Position numbers and translations under genes: made by a program | Notes under the pieces: generated by a model | Databases searched by the model: none | The model's input: the letters and a program-made list of their open reading frames with translations, nothing else | What the model was told of the DNA's origin: nothing | Source of the DNA: an uncultured Schlesneria sp. | GTDB lineage: Bacteria > Planctomycetota > Planctomycetia > Planctomycetales > Planctomycetaceae | Length of the DNA stretch: 64,000 nucleotides | NCBI GenBank assembly: GCA_903871875.1 | Contig: CAIQIR010000158.1 | Location: 118,840 to 182,839, forward strand | Reading direction: 5' to 3' | Part shown: in pieces, positions 1-8,001 of the stretch | Layout: each line of letters opens with the position of its first letter | Position numbering within the stretch: the stretch's first letter is position 1

Positions 1-240
1 AAAGAGATGACCGCATACGCCGAAGATCATGCGGTGACAATCGCCGTGATGGGCTGTCGGGTGAACGGTCCCGGTGAAACGGACGATGCCGACCTGGGGC
101 TTTGGTGTGGCCCCAATTTCGTGAATCTCAAAAAAGGCCCCTTGGAGCTGGGGGCGTTTCCCTACGACGCGATTTTGCCCCGGTTGAGGGAAGAGTTGGA
201 TAAGGTCATTGCCGAAAAGTCGTCTGTCGCGAAAAGTTGA
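1..240 (+). CDS. ispG: 4-hydroxy-3-methylbut-2-enyl diphosphate synthase IspG, C-terminal fragment
   Basis: The reading frame is already open at base 1, so this is the 3' end of a gene that begins outside the window; about 79 residues are present. The stretch [10 protein letters not shown] matches the highly conserved C-terminal motif of IspG (GcpE). In the Escherichia coli enzyme the Cys and the Glu seven residues later are the third cysteine and the glutamate ligand of the 4Fe-4S cluster, and both are present here. IspG is a cytoplasmic enzyme that reductively opens methylerythritol cyclodiphosphate in the MEP isoprenoid pathway. The tail after the motif is of ordinary length and ends in TGA. 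The next gene follows on the same strand after 24 bases. Confidence 0.9.
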   Translation, partial: KEMTAYAEDHAVTIAVMGCRVNGPGETDDADLGLWCGPNFVNLKKGPLELGAFPYDAILPRLREELDKVIAEKSSVAKS

Positions 241-264
241 CGCGACCCCTTTCAGGAATCGGCA

Positions 265-1431
265 ATGGGATCGCTCGTGATATCTCGCCGCGTCCAATTG
301 CGGTGGCTGGTCTGCGGGCTGGGGCTGGTTTGCGCAACTTCCACGGCCATTCGGGCAGAGGAGTTGCCGTCGTTCCAGCATGTCGTCGAGCACCATTACA
401 ATCGATGGACTCGTGGCGGGCAGGGGATCCTGACGGAAAAAAGAGTCACGGAACTGGTGGGGCATGCCGAGGTGCGTGGCGCGGAAGCGGCGGCGATCGC
501 TTCGATCCACTGCTATCAACGAAAAGCGGGAGAGAAGGCCCAGCCGCTGACTCGGGCATTTCTGACGGGAGTGCATAAAGAAGATCCGACGCTCCGCCGC
601 GATCACCCCGAATCGGGCGGAAATCTCTCCCTGAACTACAATTCGTTCTTGCGACATATCCAGTCTGCACCGCGATCGGCCTTTGCTGTCGAACGCCCTG
701 AACTGAATGGAATTACCCAAGGTCATTTAGCCGATTGTTATTTCGTTGCGGGAGTGGGTGCCGCGGTTCACCGGAATCCTGACAATCTGAAACAACTGAT
801 TCATCACAAGGACGATCACTCGTATGAAGTGCGGTTTCGGAATGGCAAGCAGGTCCATGTTCTTCCGCTCACGGATGCCCAGTTGGCGCTCGGATCGAAC
901 GCGGGGCACCAGGGAATCTGGTTGAATATTCTGGAATTGGCGGCTGGCACTGTCCAGGAACAGGATCGAGAACAGGAGAATAAATTCGCCTTGGACACGT
1001 TGGGGTCGGGAGGAGACTCGGTGTTCACGATCCAACTGTTGACCGGGCGCAAGGCAATCAAACATGTCATTCGACGTCGCGACACTCAAGGCGTTTATCC
1101 CGTACCGGCTGAGCGAGATATTCCGCACCTGGTCAGCAAATTTACCAAGGTGATTCACGAAGGGGTCAGCAATCAGCGGATCGTCTGTTGCGGCGTCGGC
1201 CGTTGGTCAGTTCCACCTGGTATGGGGCAATGGCATCAATATGCGATCATCGATCTGAAGCAGGGGCATGTCGACATCTGGAATCCCTGGGGCAGTCATT
1301 TTGCACCCAAAGGTGAACCAGGGCTGGTGCACGGCTATCACACACAGGGCGGTCGTTTTTCAATGCCGGTGCACGACTTTGTGTGCGTCTTCGGTGCGGT
1401 GAATGTTGAGAGTGATCAGCCGATCAACTGA
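265..1431 (+). CDS. Secreted calpain-like (family C2) cysteine protease
   Basis: A 388-residue protein with a signal-peptide-like N terminus: a basic start, a hydrophobic stretch at about residues 14-28, and a likely cut near AIRA-EE. Residues 152-160 (QGHLADCYF) resemble the active-site block of calpains (QGxLGDCW), giving a candidate nucleophile Cys158. Downstream, His324 (WHQYAIID) and Asn340 (IWNPWGS) match the calpain His and the Asn-Pro-Trp-Gly block. All three residues of the triad are therefore present in the right order and spacing. No EF-hand or C2-like domain is visible. The ATG at 265 has an AGGA eight bases upstream. Substrate and role are unknown; an extracytoplasmic, calcium-dependent protease is the family-based guess. 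It may be co-transcribed with ispG. Confidence 0.72.
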   Translation: MGSLVISRRVQLRWLVCGLGLVCATSTAIRAEELPSFQHVVEHHYNRWTRGGQGILTEKRVTELVGHAEVRGAEAAAIASIHCYQRKAGEKAQPLTRAFLTGVHKEDPTLRRDHPESGGNLSLNYNSFLRHIQSAPRSAFAVERPELNGITQGHLADCYFVAGVGAAVHRNPDNLKQLIHHKDDHSYEVRFRNGKQVHVLPLTDAQLALGSNAGHQGIWLNILELAAGTVQEQDREQENKFALDTLGSGGDSVFTIQLLTGRKAIKHVIRRRDTQGVYPVPAERDIPHLVSKFTKVIHEGVSNQRIVCCGVGRWSVPPGMGQWHQYAIIDLKQGHVDIWNPWGSHFAPKGEPGLVHGYHTQGGRFSMPVHDFVCVFGAVNVESDQPIN

Positions 1432-1458
1432 TGAATGTTTCCCGTTGCATGCTAGCCT

Positions 1459-2925
1459 TCAGGCCGATCGAAGGATGTCGCGGATAACTTTGGCTGGCTG
1501 AACACCGGTTAGTTTTTCGCGCAGCCCATGCTGGTCAACATACAATTCGTCGTGATTCAGTCCGAGAAGATGCAGAATCGTGGCGTGCCAGTCGGGTACG
1601 CTGACTCGGTTTTCGACCGCGGTAAAACCAAGTTCGTCGGTCGCGCCATATGTCAGTCCGCGTTTGACGCCGCCACCTGCAAACCAACAGCAAGCGGCGT
1701 TCTTGTTGTGATCGCGGCCGGATTTGCGTTCATCCTTGTCGGCGGACAGCTGGGCGATCGGCAATCGGCCGAATTCACCTCCCCAGATCACGAGCGTCTC
1801 GTCGAGCAACCCGCGTTGTTTCAAATCTTGCAACAGGCCTGCGATCGGCAAGTCCGTGCGGTCACAGGCGGCCTTCATGTCGGTGGCCAATCCGGTGTGA
1901 TTGTCCCAGATCTGTGCGTTGATAAACAATTGTACGAAACGGACCCCGCGCTCAATCAATCGACGAGCGATCAAACAGCGACGTCCATACGAATCGGTTG
2001 TGGGCTGGCCAATGCCGTACTGTTCTTGTGTTGGCTGAGTTTCCTGAGAAAGGTCGAGAGCCTCACTCGCGGAAAGTTGCATCCGGGCGGCTAATTCATA
2101 GGTGCCAATTCTTGCTTCCAGATTGGGCTGACCCGGCCGGCGGCCTTTGTGCATCTGATCCAACCGATGCAGCAGATCACGCTGCAGTCGGATGATTTCC
2201 GGTGGATCATCGGATTCAGGTCGCAGGTTCAGCACGGGCGAACCAGTGGAACGGAAACGAGTTCCCTGATAGATCGGTGGCAAAAAACCGGAGTGCCAAT
2301 TCTCGACTCCATTGATCGGCAGCCCCAACGGATCATCTAATACGACGTACGCGGGCAGGTTTTGCGATTCGCTTCCTAACCCATAGGTCACCCACGATCC
2401 CAAGGTGGGATAGCCCGAGACCATGCGGTTGGACTGAATCAAATAGAGCGCCGGTTCGTGCGTGATATTCGTGGTGTAAAGCGAACGGATCAGGGTGAGA
2501 TCGTCGACTTGTTTCGCGATCTGCGGAAGGGCATCGGAAACCCACATGCCACATTCACCTCGTTGGGCAAATTTGAACGGGCTGCGCATCAGGGCACCCG
2601 CGTCTTTGACGTTTTCCACTTCGCCGGCGATCTTGTCGAAATAGGCCTCGCCGTGGTGTTTGTCGAGTTCTGGTTTGGGGTCAAACAAGTCCATCTGACT
2701 CGGGCCGCCATTCATAAACAGATGAATGACCGATTTGGCCTGGGCCGGCCGACTGGTGCGGCGAGGCAATAAGTTGGGAACTTCACTGGAGGAATCGGCT
2801 CGTAGCTCGTCACCCAACAGATGCAACAACGCAGCTCCACAAATTCCCGTCCGCATATCCGAGAAGAAATCGCGACGAGTGATCGTGTGATTTTGTGTCG
2901 TGAATTGATCTGCGTCACGCATCAT
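1459..2925 (-). CDS. DUF1501 family protein (sulfatase-like fold)
   Basis: A 488-residue protein with the hallmarks of DUF1501, which is abundant in planctomycetes: an N-terminal twin-Arg-like stretch (TRRDFFSDM), the block FMNGGPSQMDLFDPKP, and near the C terminus VIWGGEFGRLP followed by GRDHN. These blocks align with the alkaline phosphatase/sulfatase-like metal-binding core. The twin-arginine motif suggests Tat export. Its ATG lies eight bases after the stop of the upstream DUF1549/DUF1553 gene on the same strand, so the two form an operon, the usual arrangement in this phylum. The biochemical role is not established; it is often proposed to work with the cytochrome-like partner in handling complex polysaccharides. 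Confidence 0.88.
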   Translation of the reverse strand: MMRDADQFTTQNHTITRRDFFSDMRTGICGAALLHLLGDELRADSSSEVPNLLPRRTSRPAQAKSVIHLFMNGGPSQMDLFDPKPELDKHHGEAYFDKIAGEVENVKDAGALMRSPFKFAQRGECGMWVSDALPQIAKQVDDLTLIRSLYTTNITHEPALYLIQSNRMVSGYPTLGSWVTYGLGSESQNLPAYVVLDDPLGLPINGVENWHSGFLPPIYQGTRFRSTGSPVLNLRPESDDPPEIIRLQRDLLHRLDQMHKGRRPGQPNLEARIGTYELAARMQLSASEALDLSQETQPTQEQYGIGQPTTDSYGRRCLIARRLIERGVRFVQLFINAQIWDNHTGLATDMKAACDRTDLPIAGLLQDLKQRGLLDETLVIWGGEFGRLPIAQLSADKDERKSGRDHNKNAACCWFAGGGVKRGLTYGATDELGFTAVENRVSVPDWHATILHLLGLNHDELYVDQHGLREKLTGVQPAKVIRDILRSA

Positions 2926-2933
2926 TCAGGGCC

Positions 2934-5747
2934 TTAATCGATGTACAAGAATTCGGCCGAATTCAAAATGGTGTGACAGAGCGTCGCCAAGGCGCGCCGT
3001 GTCGCTTCGTTGGGGGAAGCGTCTCCCGCCGCCTTCGGTTGATTGCGCCAGCCAGCTTTCAATTGGGCCAGTGATTCGACGCAGGTCGTTAGTTCGTTGG
3101 GATCAGGAACGCGACCCAGGACGATCCGGTAGACTTGCTCGATTTGCTGCGTGTCTGCTGATCCTGCCCCCGCTGTTTCCTTCTGTCGCTCGACGTCGCG
3201 AAGCGCGCGATCGGCCAATTGTCTTGCCAGTTGTCGAATGGCCTCGTCATTCCAAAGATGCAATGCCTGGGTGGGAACCAGCGAATCGGTTCGCTGCAAA
3301 CAATTCGGATTCATCGCGGGAAGATCGAAGCTTTCGAGCAGTGATGGCGGATGTTTTCGCAGTTGTTCGACATAGATGCTTCGTCGGAGACCGGTCAGCA
3401 CCAGGCCGTCGCCGCGCACACGAACCGGCTCTGCGGGGCCTCCACAAGTATCATTCAGTTCATCGGCCACCATCAGGATGGTGTCGCGCAGTTCTTCGGC
3501 ATCCAGTCGCTGAAGTGGCATGCGGGACAGCAGCCAGTTCGCGGAGTCGATCGTTTTGGTTTTTTCGCTGACCAGCGATTCCTGGCGATAGGTTGTGGAC
3601 ACGACCAATTGGCGGTGCAGCGATTTCATGCTCCAGCCGCGGCGTATGAAGTCGATTGCCAATTGATCGAGCAATTCGGGATGTGTTGGCCGGTCACCCA
3701 TCTTTCCGAAGTTTCCGAGGCTGTGGACGATTCCCTGGCCGAAGTGGTACTTCCAAATTCGATTGACCATCACGCGTGCGGTCAGCGGCTGCTCCGGATC
3801 CACCAGCCAATGGGCGAATGCCAGTCGACGACCGGTGGATGTTGCACCCGGTCGTGGCGACGCAATTTCGAACCGTTTATCGGGATTGCTCAGCACAGCA
3901 GGAACGCCAGGCGAAACGAGGGAGCCGGGGGTCGCATAGTTTCCGCGTCGATACATGTATGTGGGTGACGGTTCGCCGCGATCCCACAGTGCCATGATCC
4001 GTGGTTCGGGTTGCTTCTGCGATTCCAGACTTTGGATCTGCTTGTCCAATTCAGGGGTTTTCGGTTGTGCGTTCAGTGCGTCCAGTTGTCGCTGGATGCT
4101 CGCCTGATGTTCTTCCCACTTCTGGCGTTCTGCGGATGTGACTTGCGACAGAAAGCGTTCACCCATACCCGCACTCAGAGCCCCGCCGTAGTTTTTGAGT
4201 TGTGGTTTCAGCCAATCGTGTTCGTCATACGCGCCCTTGAACAGGGCCACCAAGCGGTAGTAATCCCGCTGCGGAATCGGATCGAACTTGTGAGTGTGAC
4301 ATCGTGCACATTTGAATGTCAGTCCCATGATGCCTGAGCCCAGGACATCGATGGAATCGGCCGTGACTTCCAAGCGATCGGGAACGAATCCGGTCAAATT
4401 TGCCCAGGTTGGATCAGGAGCCAATCGTAAAAACGCCGTGGCGACGAGGTTGTCTTCGAGCTCTTGAGTGACCGTCGTGGCGTGTTCGTAGTCGGCCAAT
4501 TCATCGCCAGCGATTTGCTCCAGCAAAAAACGGTCATACGGTTTATCGACATTCAGAGATCGAATGACGTAGTCACGGTAACGCCAGGCGAACGGGCGTG
4601 GCAGATGTTGTTCGCGTCGTCCTTCGCAATCGGAATACCCCGCCACATCCAACCAGTGACGCCCCCAGCGTTCTCCATAACGAGGCGACGCCAGTAGCCG
4701 ATCGACAACACGTTCGTACGCGTCAGGCGCCGCGTCCTGCAGAAACTCTTGAGCTTCGGAGGGTGTCGGTGGCAATCCGGTCAGATCAAAAGAGACTCGA
4801 CGAAGAAGCACCAATCGCTCGGCAGGGTTCGAGAAGGTCAAGCCTTTCTCGAACAGCTTTTGAGCAACGAACGCATCCACGGGGGTGTGTAGTCTGTTTG
4901 AATCTTGATTTCGGAACGCCTCGGCGACTTGGGGAATCGGACTCGCTCGCGGCGGTTGGAACGACCAGAATTCCCGATCTTGAGGGCGAACTAAGGGGTC
5001 ATTGGCTGTCGCCGCCAGATCAGGCTCTTCTTGAGCGATTGGGGCACCTAGTTCAATCCAGCGGGCAAGCGTTTTTGTTTCTTCGGGATCCATCGGTTTG
5101 ACAGAGACTTCGGTCAACCGCGGGTGCGGTGGCATTTCCTCTGCGTGAATGCGTTTGACCATCAAGCTCTCTTCGGGTTTGCCGAGAACAAATGCGGGCC
5201 CCGATTTTCCCCCGCGTATCATCGATTCTCGATTGCGAAGATCGAGTCCGCCTTCTTGCTTGTGCCGTCCATGACAGATGGTACATCGCAACAGCAAGAT
5301 GGGGACGACGTCGTGCTGAGTGATCTCGCGAGCAGGGTCGGCTGAACCCTTGCCGAACGAGGCACCGTCATCAATCCAGCGGCGAATCAATTCGAGTTCC
5401 GCTCCGGTCAATGTCCCCTGTTGATCAGGCGGCATTTCGCCCTGCTTGACCATTTCAAACAGGCGGCTTTCGGCCGAATTGCCGGCAATGATTACCGCCC
5501 CGGATTCGCCGCCTTTTTGGATCATTGCCGCAGTATGCAGGGCCAGTTCGCTCTTTTGGACATTCGGACCATGACATTTTCCGCATTTCTCTTTGAGCAG
5601 CGGCTGAATATCCGATTCGAATGAAACGGCTTTGGGCTCGGCGGCGGAATTCTCTTCCGACTGGGCCAAGTTGCAGCAAGAGGCCGCGATTCCCAGCCAG
5701 CAAATGGTGCTGACCAGCGTCGTTCCGGCAAGTCGAATAGATCTCAT
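2934..5747 (-). CDS. Planctomycete cytochrome-like DUF1549/DUF1553 protein
   Basis: An exported protein of 937 residues from the preferred start at 5747; the frame is open 34 codons further, but the inner ATG begins a clean signal peptide (MRSIRLAGTTLVSTICW). Two c-type haem motifs follow: CGKCH at residues 55-59 and CTICH at 155-159, each inside a planctomycete cytochrome-C-like module ending in EMPP. A DUF1549 domain comes next (VDAFVAQKL, then RYGERWGRHWLD), with a third CxxCH (CARCH) in the middle. A C-terminal DUF1553 domain follows (RVMVNRIWKYHFG, LLDQLAIDF). The protein should be periplasmic and haem-bearing. It is the first gene of a two-gene operon with the DUF1501 gene. The function is unproven, though these families are greatly expanded in planctomycetes. 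Confidence 0.88.
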   Translation of the reverse strand: MRSIRLAGTTLVSTICWLGIAASCCNLAQSEENSAAEPKAVSFESDIQPLLKEKCGKCHGPNVQKSELALHTAAMIQKGGESGAVIIAGNSAESRLFEMVKQGEMPPDQQGTLTGAELELIRRWIDDGASFGKGSADPAREITQHDVVPILLLRCTICHGRHKQEGGLDLRNRESMIRGGKSGPAFVLGKPEESLMVKRIHAEEMPPHPRLTEVSVKPMDPEETKTLARWIELGAPIAQEEPDLAATANDPLVRPQDREFWSFQPPRASPIPQVAEAFRNQDSNRLHTPVDAFVAQKLFEKGLTFSNPAERLVLLRRVSFDLTGLPPTPSEAQEFLQDAAPDAYERVVDRLLASPRYGERWGRHWLDVAGYSDCEGRREQHLPRPFAWRYRDYVIRSLNVDKPYDRFLLEQIAGDELADYEHATTVTQELEDNLVATAFLRLAPDPTWANLTGFVPDRLEVTADSIDVLGSGIMGLTFKCARCHTHKFDPIPQRDYYRLVALFKGAYDEHDWLKPQLKNYGGALSAGMGERFLSQVTSAERQKWEEHQASIQRQLDALNAQPKTPELDKQIQSLESQKQPEPRIMALWDRGEPSPTYMYRRGNYATPGSLVSPGVPAVLSNPDKRFEIASPRPGATSTGRRLAFAHWLVDPEQPLTARVMVNRIWKYHFGQGIVHSLGNFGKMGDRPTHPELLDQLAIDFIRRGWSMKSLHRQLVVSTTYRQESLVSEKTKTIDSANWLLSRMPLQRLDAEELRDTILMVADELNDTCGGPAEPVRVRGDGLVLTGLRRSIYVEQLRKHPPSLLESFDLPAMNPNCLQRTDSLVPTQALHLWNDEAIRQLARQLADRALRDVERQKETAGAGSADTQQIEQVYRIVLGRVPDPNELTTCVESLAQLKAGWRNQPKAAGDASPNEATRRALATLCHTILNSAEFLYID

Positions 5748-5950
5748 CGGCAAGCCACCCTGTTCGACAGCCACGACCCAATCAAAACCGGAATCCAAGC
5801 ATCGGAACGTCGTCCCCACATGATAATCGATCGCCAGCGAAATAGGCACTGCTTTTCCCCCAGTTCACATTTCGTATCGCTTTTGTCCGTGTCCGTGGGC
5901 CAGTACCATGTCGCGATGACTGACAGGAATTCTTACAAGGATTTGATTTG

Positions 5951-6508
5951 ATGTTTGACCGACAGAAGTTGAAAGATCTTTTTCTCGCACGAGCCCTTAA
6001 ATTTGGCGAATTCACGTTGGCATCTGGCAAAAAGTCCAGCTACTACCTTGATGGGAAGCAGATTTCGCTCCATTCGACCGGCCTGCGGCTTGTCAGCCAG
6101 GGATTGCTCGAACTGTTGGCAGATGTCGATTTTGCGGCGATTGGCGGGATGACGATCGGAGCCGATCCGATCGTCGGCGGCGTGCTTGTGGCGGCGGCCG
6201 AACAGGGCCGATCACTCGATGGATTTCTGGTGCGGAAAGAGCCCAAGGGGCATGGCACACAGAGGTATATCGAAGGGCCCGTAACACCTGGTACGAAGGT
6301 CGTTGTCATTGATGACGTTGTCACGACGGGAGGCAGCGCGCTGCAGGCCGCCGAACGCGTGATCGAGTTCGGCTGTGAAGTGGTCTGCGTTGTCGGGATT
6401 ATCGATCGCAAAGAGGGCGGGGCGGCGAATTTCGCCAGCAAGAAGATTCCCTTCCGTTCCCTACTATCGATTGAAGACTTTGGGATCGCGCCGCCGGCGG
6501 GGAATTGA
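5951..6508 (+). CDS. pyrE: Orotate phosphoribosyltransferase
   Basis: A 185-residue protein of normal PyrE length. It carries the PRPP-binding motif VVVIDDVVTTGGSAL near residue 120 and the early lysine-rich block ASGKKSSYYLDGK, both typical of orotate phosphoribosyltransferase. The enzyme joins orotate to PRPP to give OMP in de novo pyrimidine synthesis, in the cytoplasm. The ATG at 5951 is preferred; a TTG sits directly before it at 5948, and AAGG at 5937-5940 could serve either. The gene is divergent from the DUF1549/1553 operon and convergent with the dihydrouridine synthase. No attenuator or PyrR-like site is apparent. Confidence 0.93.
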   Translation: MFDRQKLKDLFLARALKFGEFTLASGKKSSYYLDGKQISLHSTGLRLVSQGLLELLADVDFAAIGGMTIGADPIVGGVLVAAAEQGRSLDGFLVRKEPKGHGTQRYIEGPVTPGTKVVVIDDVVTTGGSALQAAERVIEFGCEVVCVVGIIDRKEGGAANFASKKIPFRSLLSIEDFGIAPPAGN

Positions 6509-6555
6509 TTGCCGTGGCGGCGTTCAGGCTGCCGTCACGACGGCTCTCAACATCA

Positions 6556-7623
6556 TCAGGAATACCAATGATCGAGAACCTCGCGCCACGCCGCCACGCT
6601 GCGTGCTGTCGCGAAGGCGCTGCGGACTTCGGCATGATGCGAATGCATTCTGGCGAACTTGATGCCGAACATTCGCATTGTCGACAGGGTCTGACTTTCT
6701 TCGGTTGATTGCAGGCAGAGTTCGCACTGCAGGTTCAGAACTCGGCGTTGTTCCGAAACGTCGGGTTCGAGTTGTGGTAAACCGGCAGCGAGTCGGCGGA
6801 CCTGCTCGAAAATCCAGGGATTGCCGATTGCCCCGCGCGCGACAGAAACTCCGTCGACGCCAGTGTCACGAAGCATTTCCAGGCAGGCCTGTGCGGTAAA
6901 CAGATCGCCACTTCCGATGATTGTTTTCGCGCCGGCATGCTGTTTCACTTCGCGCAGGAAGTCCCAATTGCTGGGGCCGACGTACCGCTGCTCGACGGTC
7001 CGGCCATGCACGGTGACGGCTGCGACACCACGTGCGAATGCTCCGTCCAGAATGCGAAAGAACCGTTCGCGACTTTCATCGGAATCGTCCAGGCCGCGTC
7101 GCATCTTCAGTGTGACCGGTATGTGGTCCGGCACTGCGGCTCGAGTGCGGCTGACGATTTCCAGGGCCACATCGGGCTGGCTAAGATGGTAACCGCCGCG
7201 ACAGCCACCGACGGCCGTCTTCACCGGACAGCCAAAGTTGATATCGATGATATCGAAGCCGGCTTCGACCAGTTTTTTCGCAGCTGGCCCGAAATCGGCC
7301 GGATCCGAGCCCATTAGTTGCCCGCCGACGGGATGTTCTTCGTCCGTGACCAGCAGACGGTGGCGAGTTCGACGTCGCTGTTTCAATTCCAGGACGAATC
7401 GATCAATCATGACTTCCGCCAAGGTATAGCTGGCCCCCAGCCGTCTCGCGACAATTCGCATGGGACCATCGCTGTAGCCGCTGAGCGCCGCTTGGACGAC
7501 AGGAAACCCGATCGGAACGTTGCCGATCGTCAATGGTCGCAAGTCTCCCAAAGCGATCTGTGGGCCGGTGTAACTGCGAATCGGTGGCGGCATGTCGTCA
7601 AGCAGAGAAGTCGCGTTCGTCAT
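6556..7623 (-). CDS. tRNA-dihydrouridine synthase
   Basis: A 355-residue flavoprotein of the Dus family, which reduces uridine to dihydrouridine in tRNA with FMN and NADPH. Recognisable blocks in order are the N-terminal barrel strand with QAALSGYSD, GGQLMGSDP, the catalytic-loop motif NFGCPVKTAVGGCRGG with the expected Cys in GCP, LKMRRGLDD, VTVHGRTVEQRY, and IGSGDLFT with VSVARGAIGNPW. The loop departs from the common NMGCPxxKV form and has a second Cys close by. The subfamily (DusA, B or C) cannot be set with confidence; a DusB-like enzyme is most likely. It has an ATG start and is convergent with pyrE, with a 47-base gap. Confidence 0.9.
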   Translation of the reverse strand: MTNATSLLDDMPPPIRSYTGPQIALGDLRPLTIGNVPIGFPVVQAALSGYSDGPMRIVARRLGASYTLAEVMIDRFVLELKQRRRTRHRLLVTDEEHPVGGQLMGSDPADFGPAAKKLVEAGFDIIDINFGCPVKTAVGGCRGGYHLSQPDVALEIVSRTRAAVPDHIPVTLKMRRGLDDSDESRERFFRILDGAFARGVAAVTVHGRTVEQRYVGPSNWDFLREVKQHAGAKTIIGSGDLFTAQACLEMLRDTGVDGVSVARGAIGNPWIFEQVRRLAAGLPQLEPDVSEQRRVLNLQCELCLQSTEESQTLSTMRMFGIKFARMHSHHAEVRSAFATARSVAAWREVLDHWYS

Positions 7624-8001
7624 ACCGACAATTCTGTCGATTGCGAGAACGATTGGGAATAGCCGTCAGCCAACTTCCTCAACTGGCCGTCGGGGTAGGT
7701 CCGCTTTGTGGTCGAGAGGCGGCCGTCAGTTCGTCGACTGTTCGATTTTGAATGGCTAAATTCCGCATTGCGGGATTAGGCGGATTAGTGGAAATGACAG
7801 TCCTGCAAGGGAAAATGACGCCATTATGCGGTGGACTTTCCCGCGTTCCCCTTCCGACAAAGTCCTCGGGAACTTAGAATCCGGGGTGATAAGTTTATGA
7901 CGAACGGATTGGTTGTGAACGGTCGCGAGATGCTGGCCGTTCCCTTAACGATTCGTTTCACGTTATTTCGGGATATTGCGGTGGCAAAGGCAGGATGCGA
8001 C
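7624..8001. other. Intergenic region upstream of the DUF255 gene
   Basis: This 378-base stretch lies between the divergent dihydrouridine synthase and DUF255 genes and should hold both promoters. The reading frame of the downstream gene stays open back to 7831, but that extension has no signal-peptide character and no ribosome-binding site, so it is treated as untranslated. A small dyad (CCGCATTGCGG) lies near 7762. No confident promoter hexamers or RNA were recognised. Confidence 0.4.

Noticed and set aside
6531..6544. Small dyad GCCGTC-AC-GACGGC between pyrE and the dihydrouridine synthase gene
   Set aside because: The two-base centre cannot form a stable hairpin loop at full length and there is no T-run, so a terminator call is not supported.
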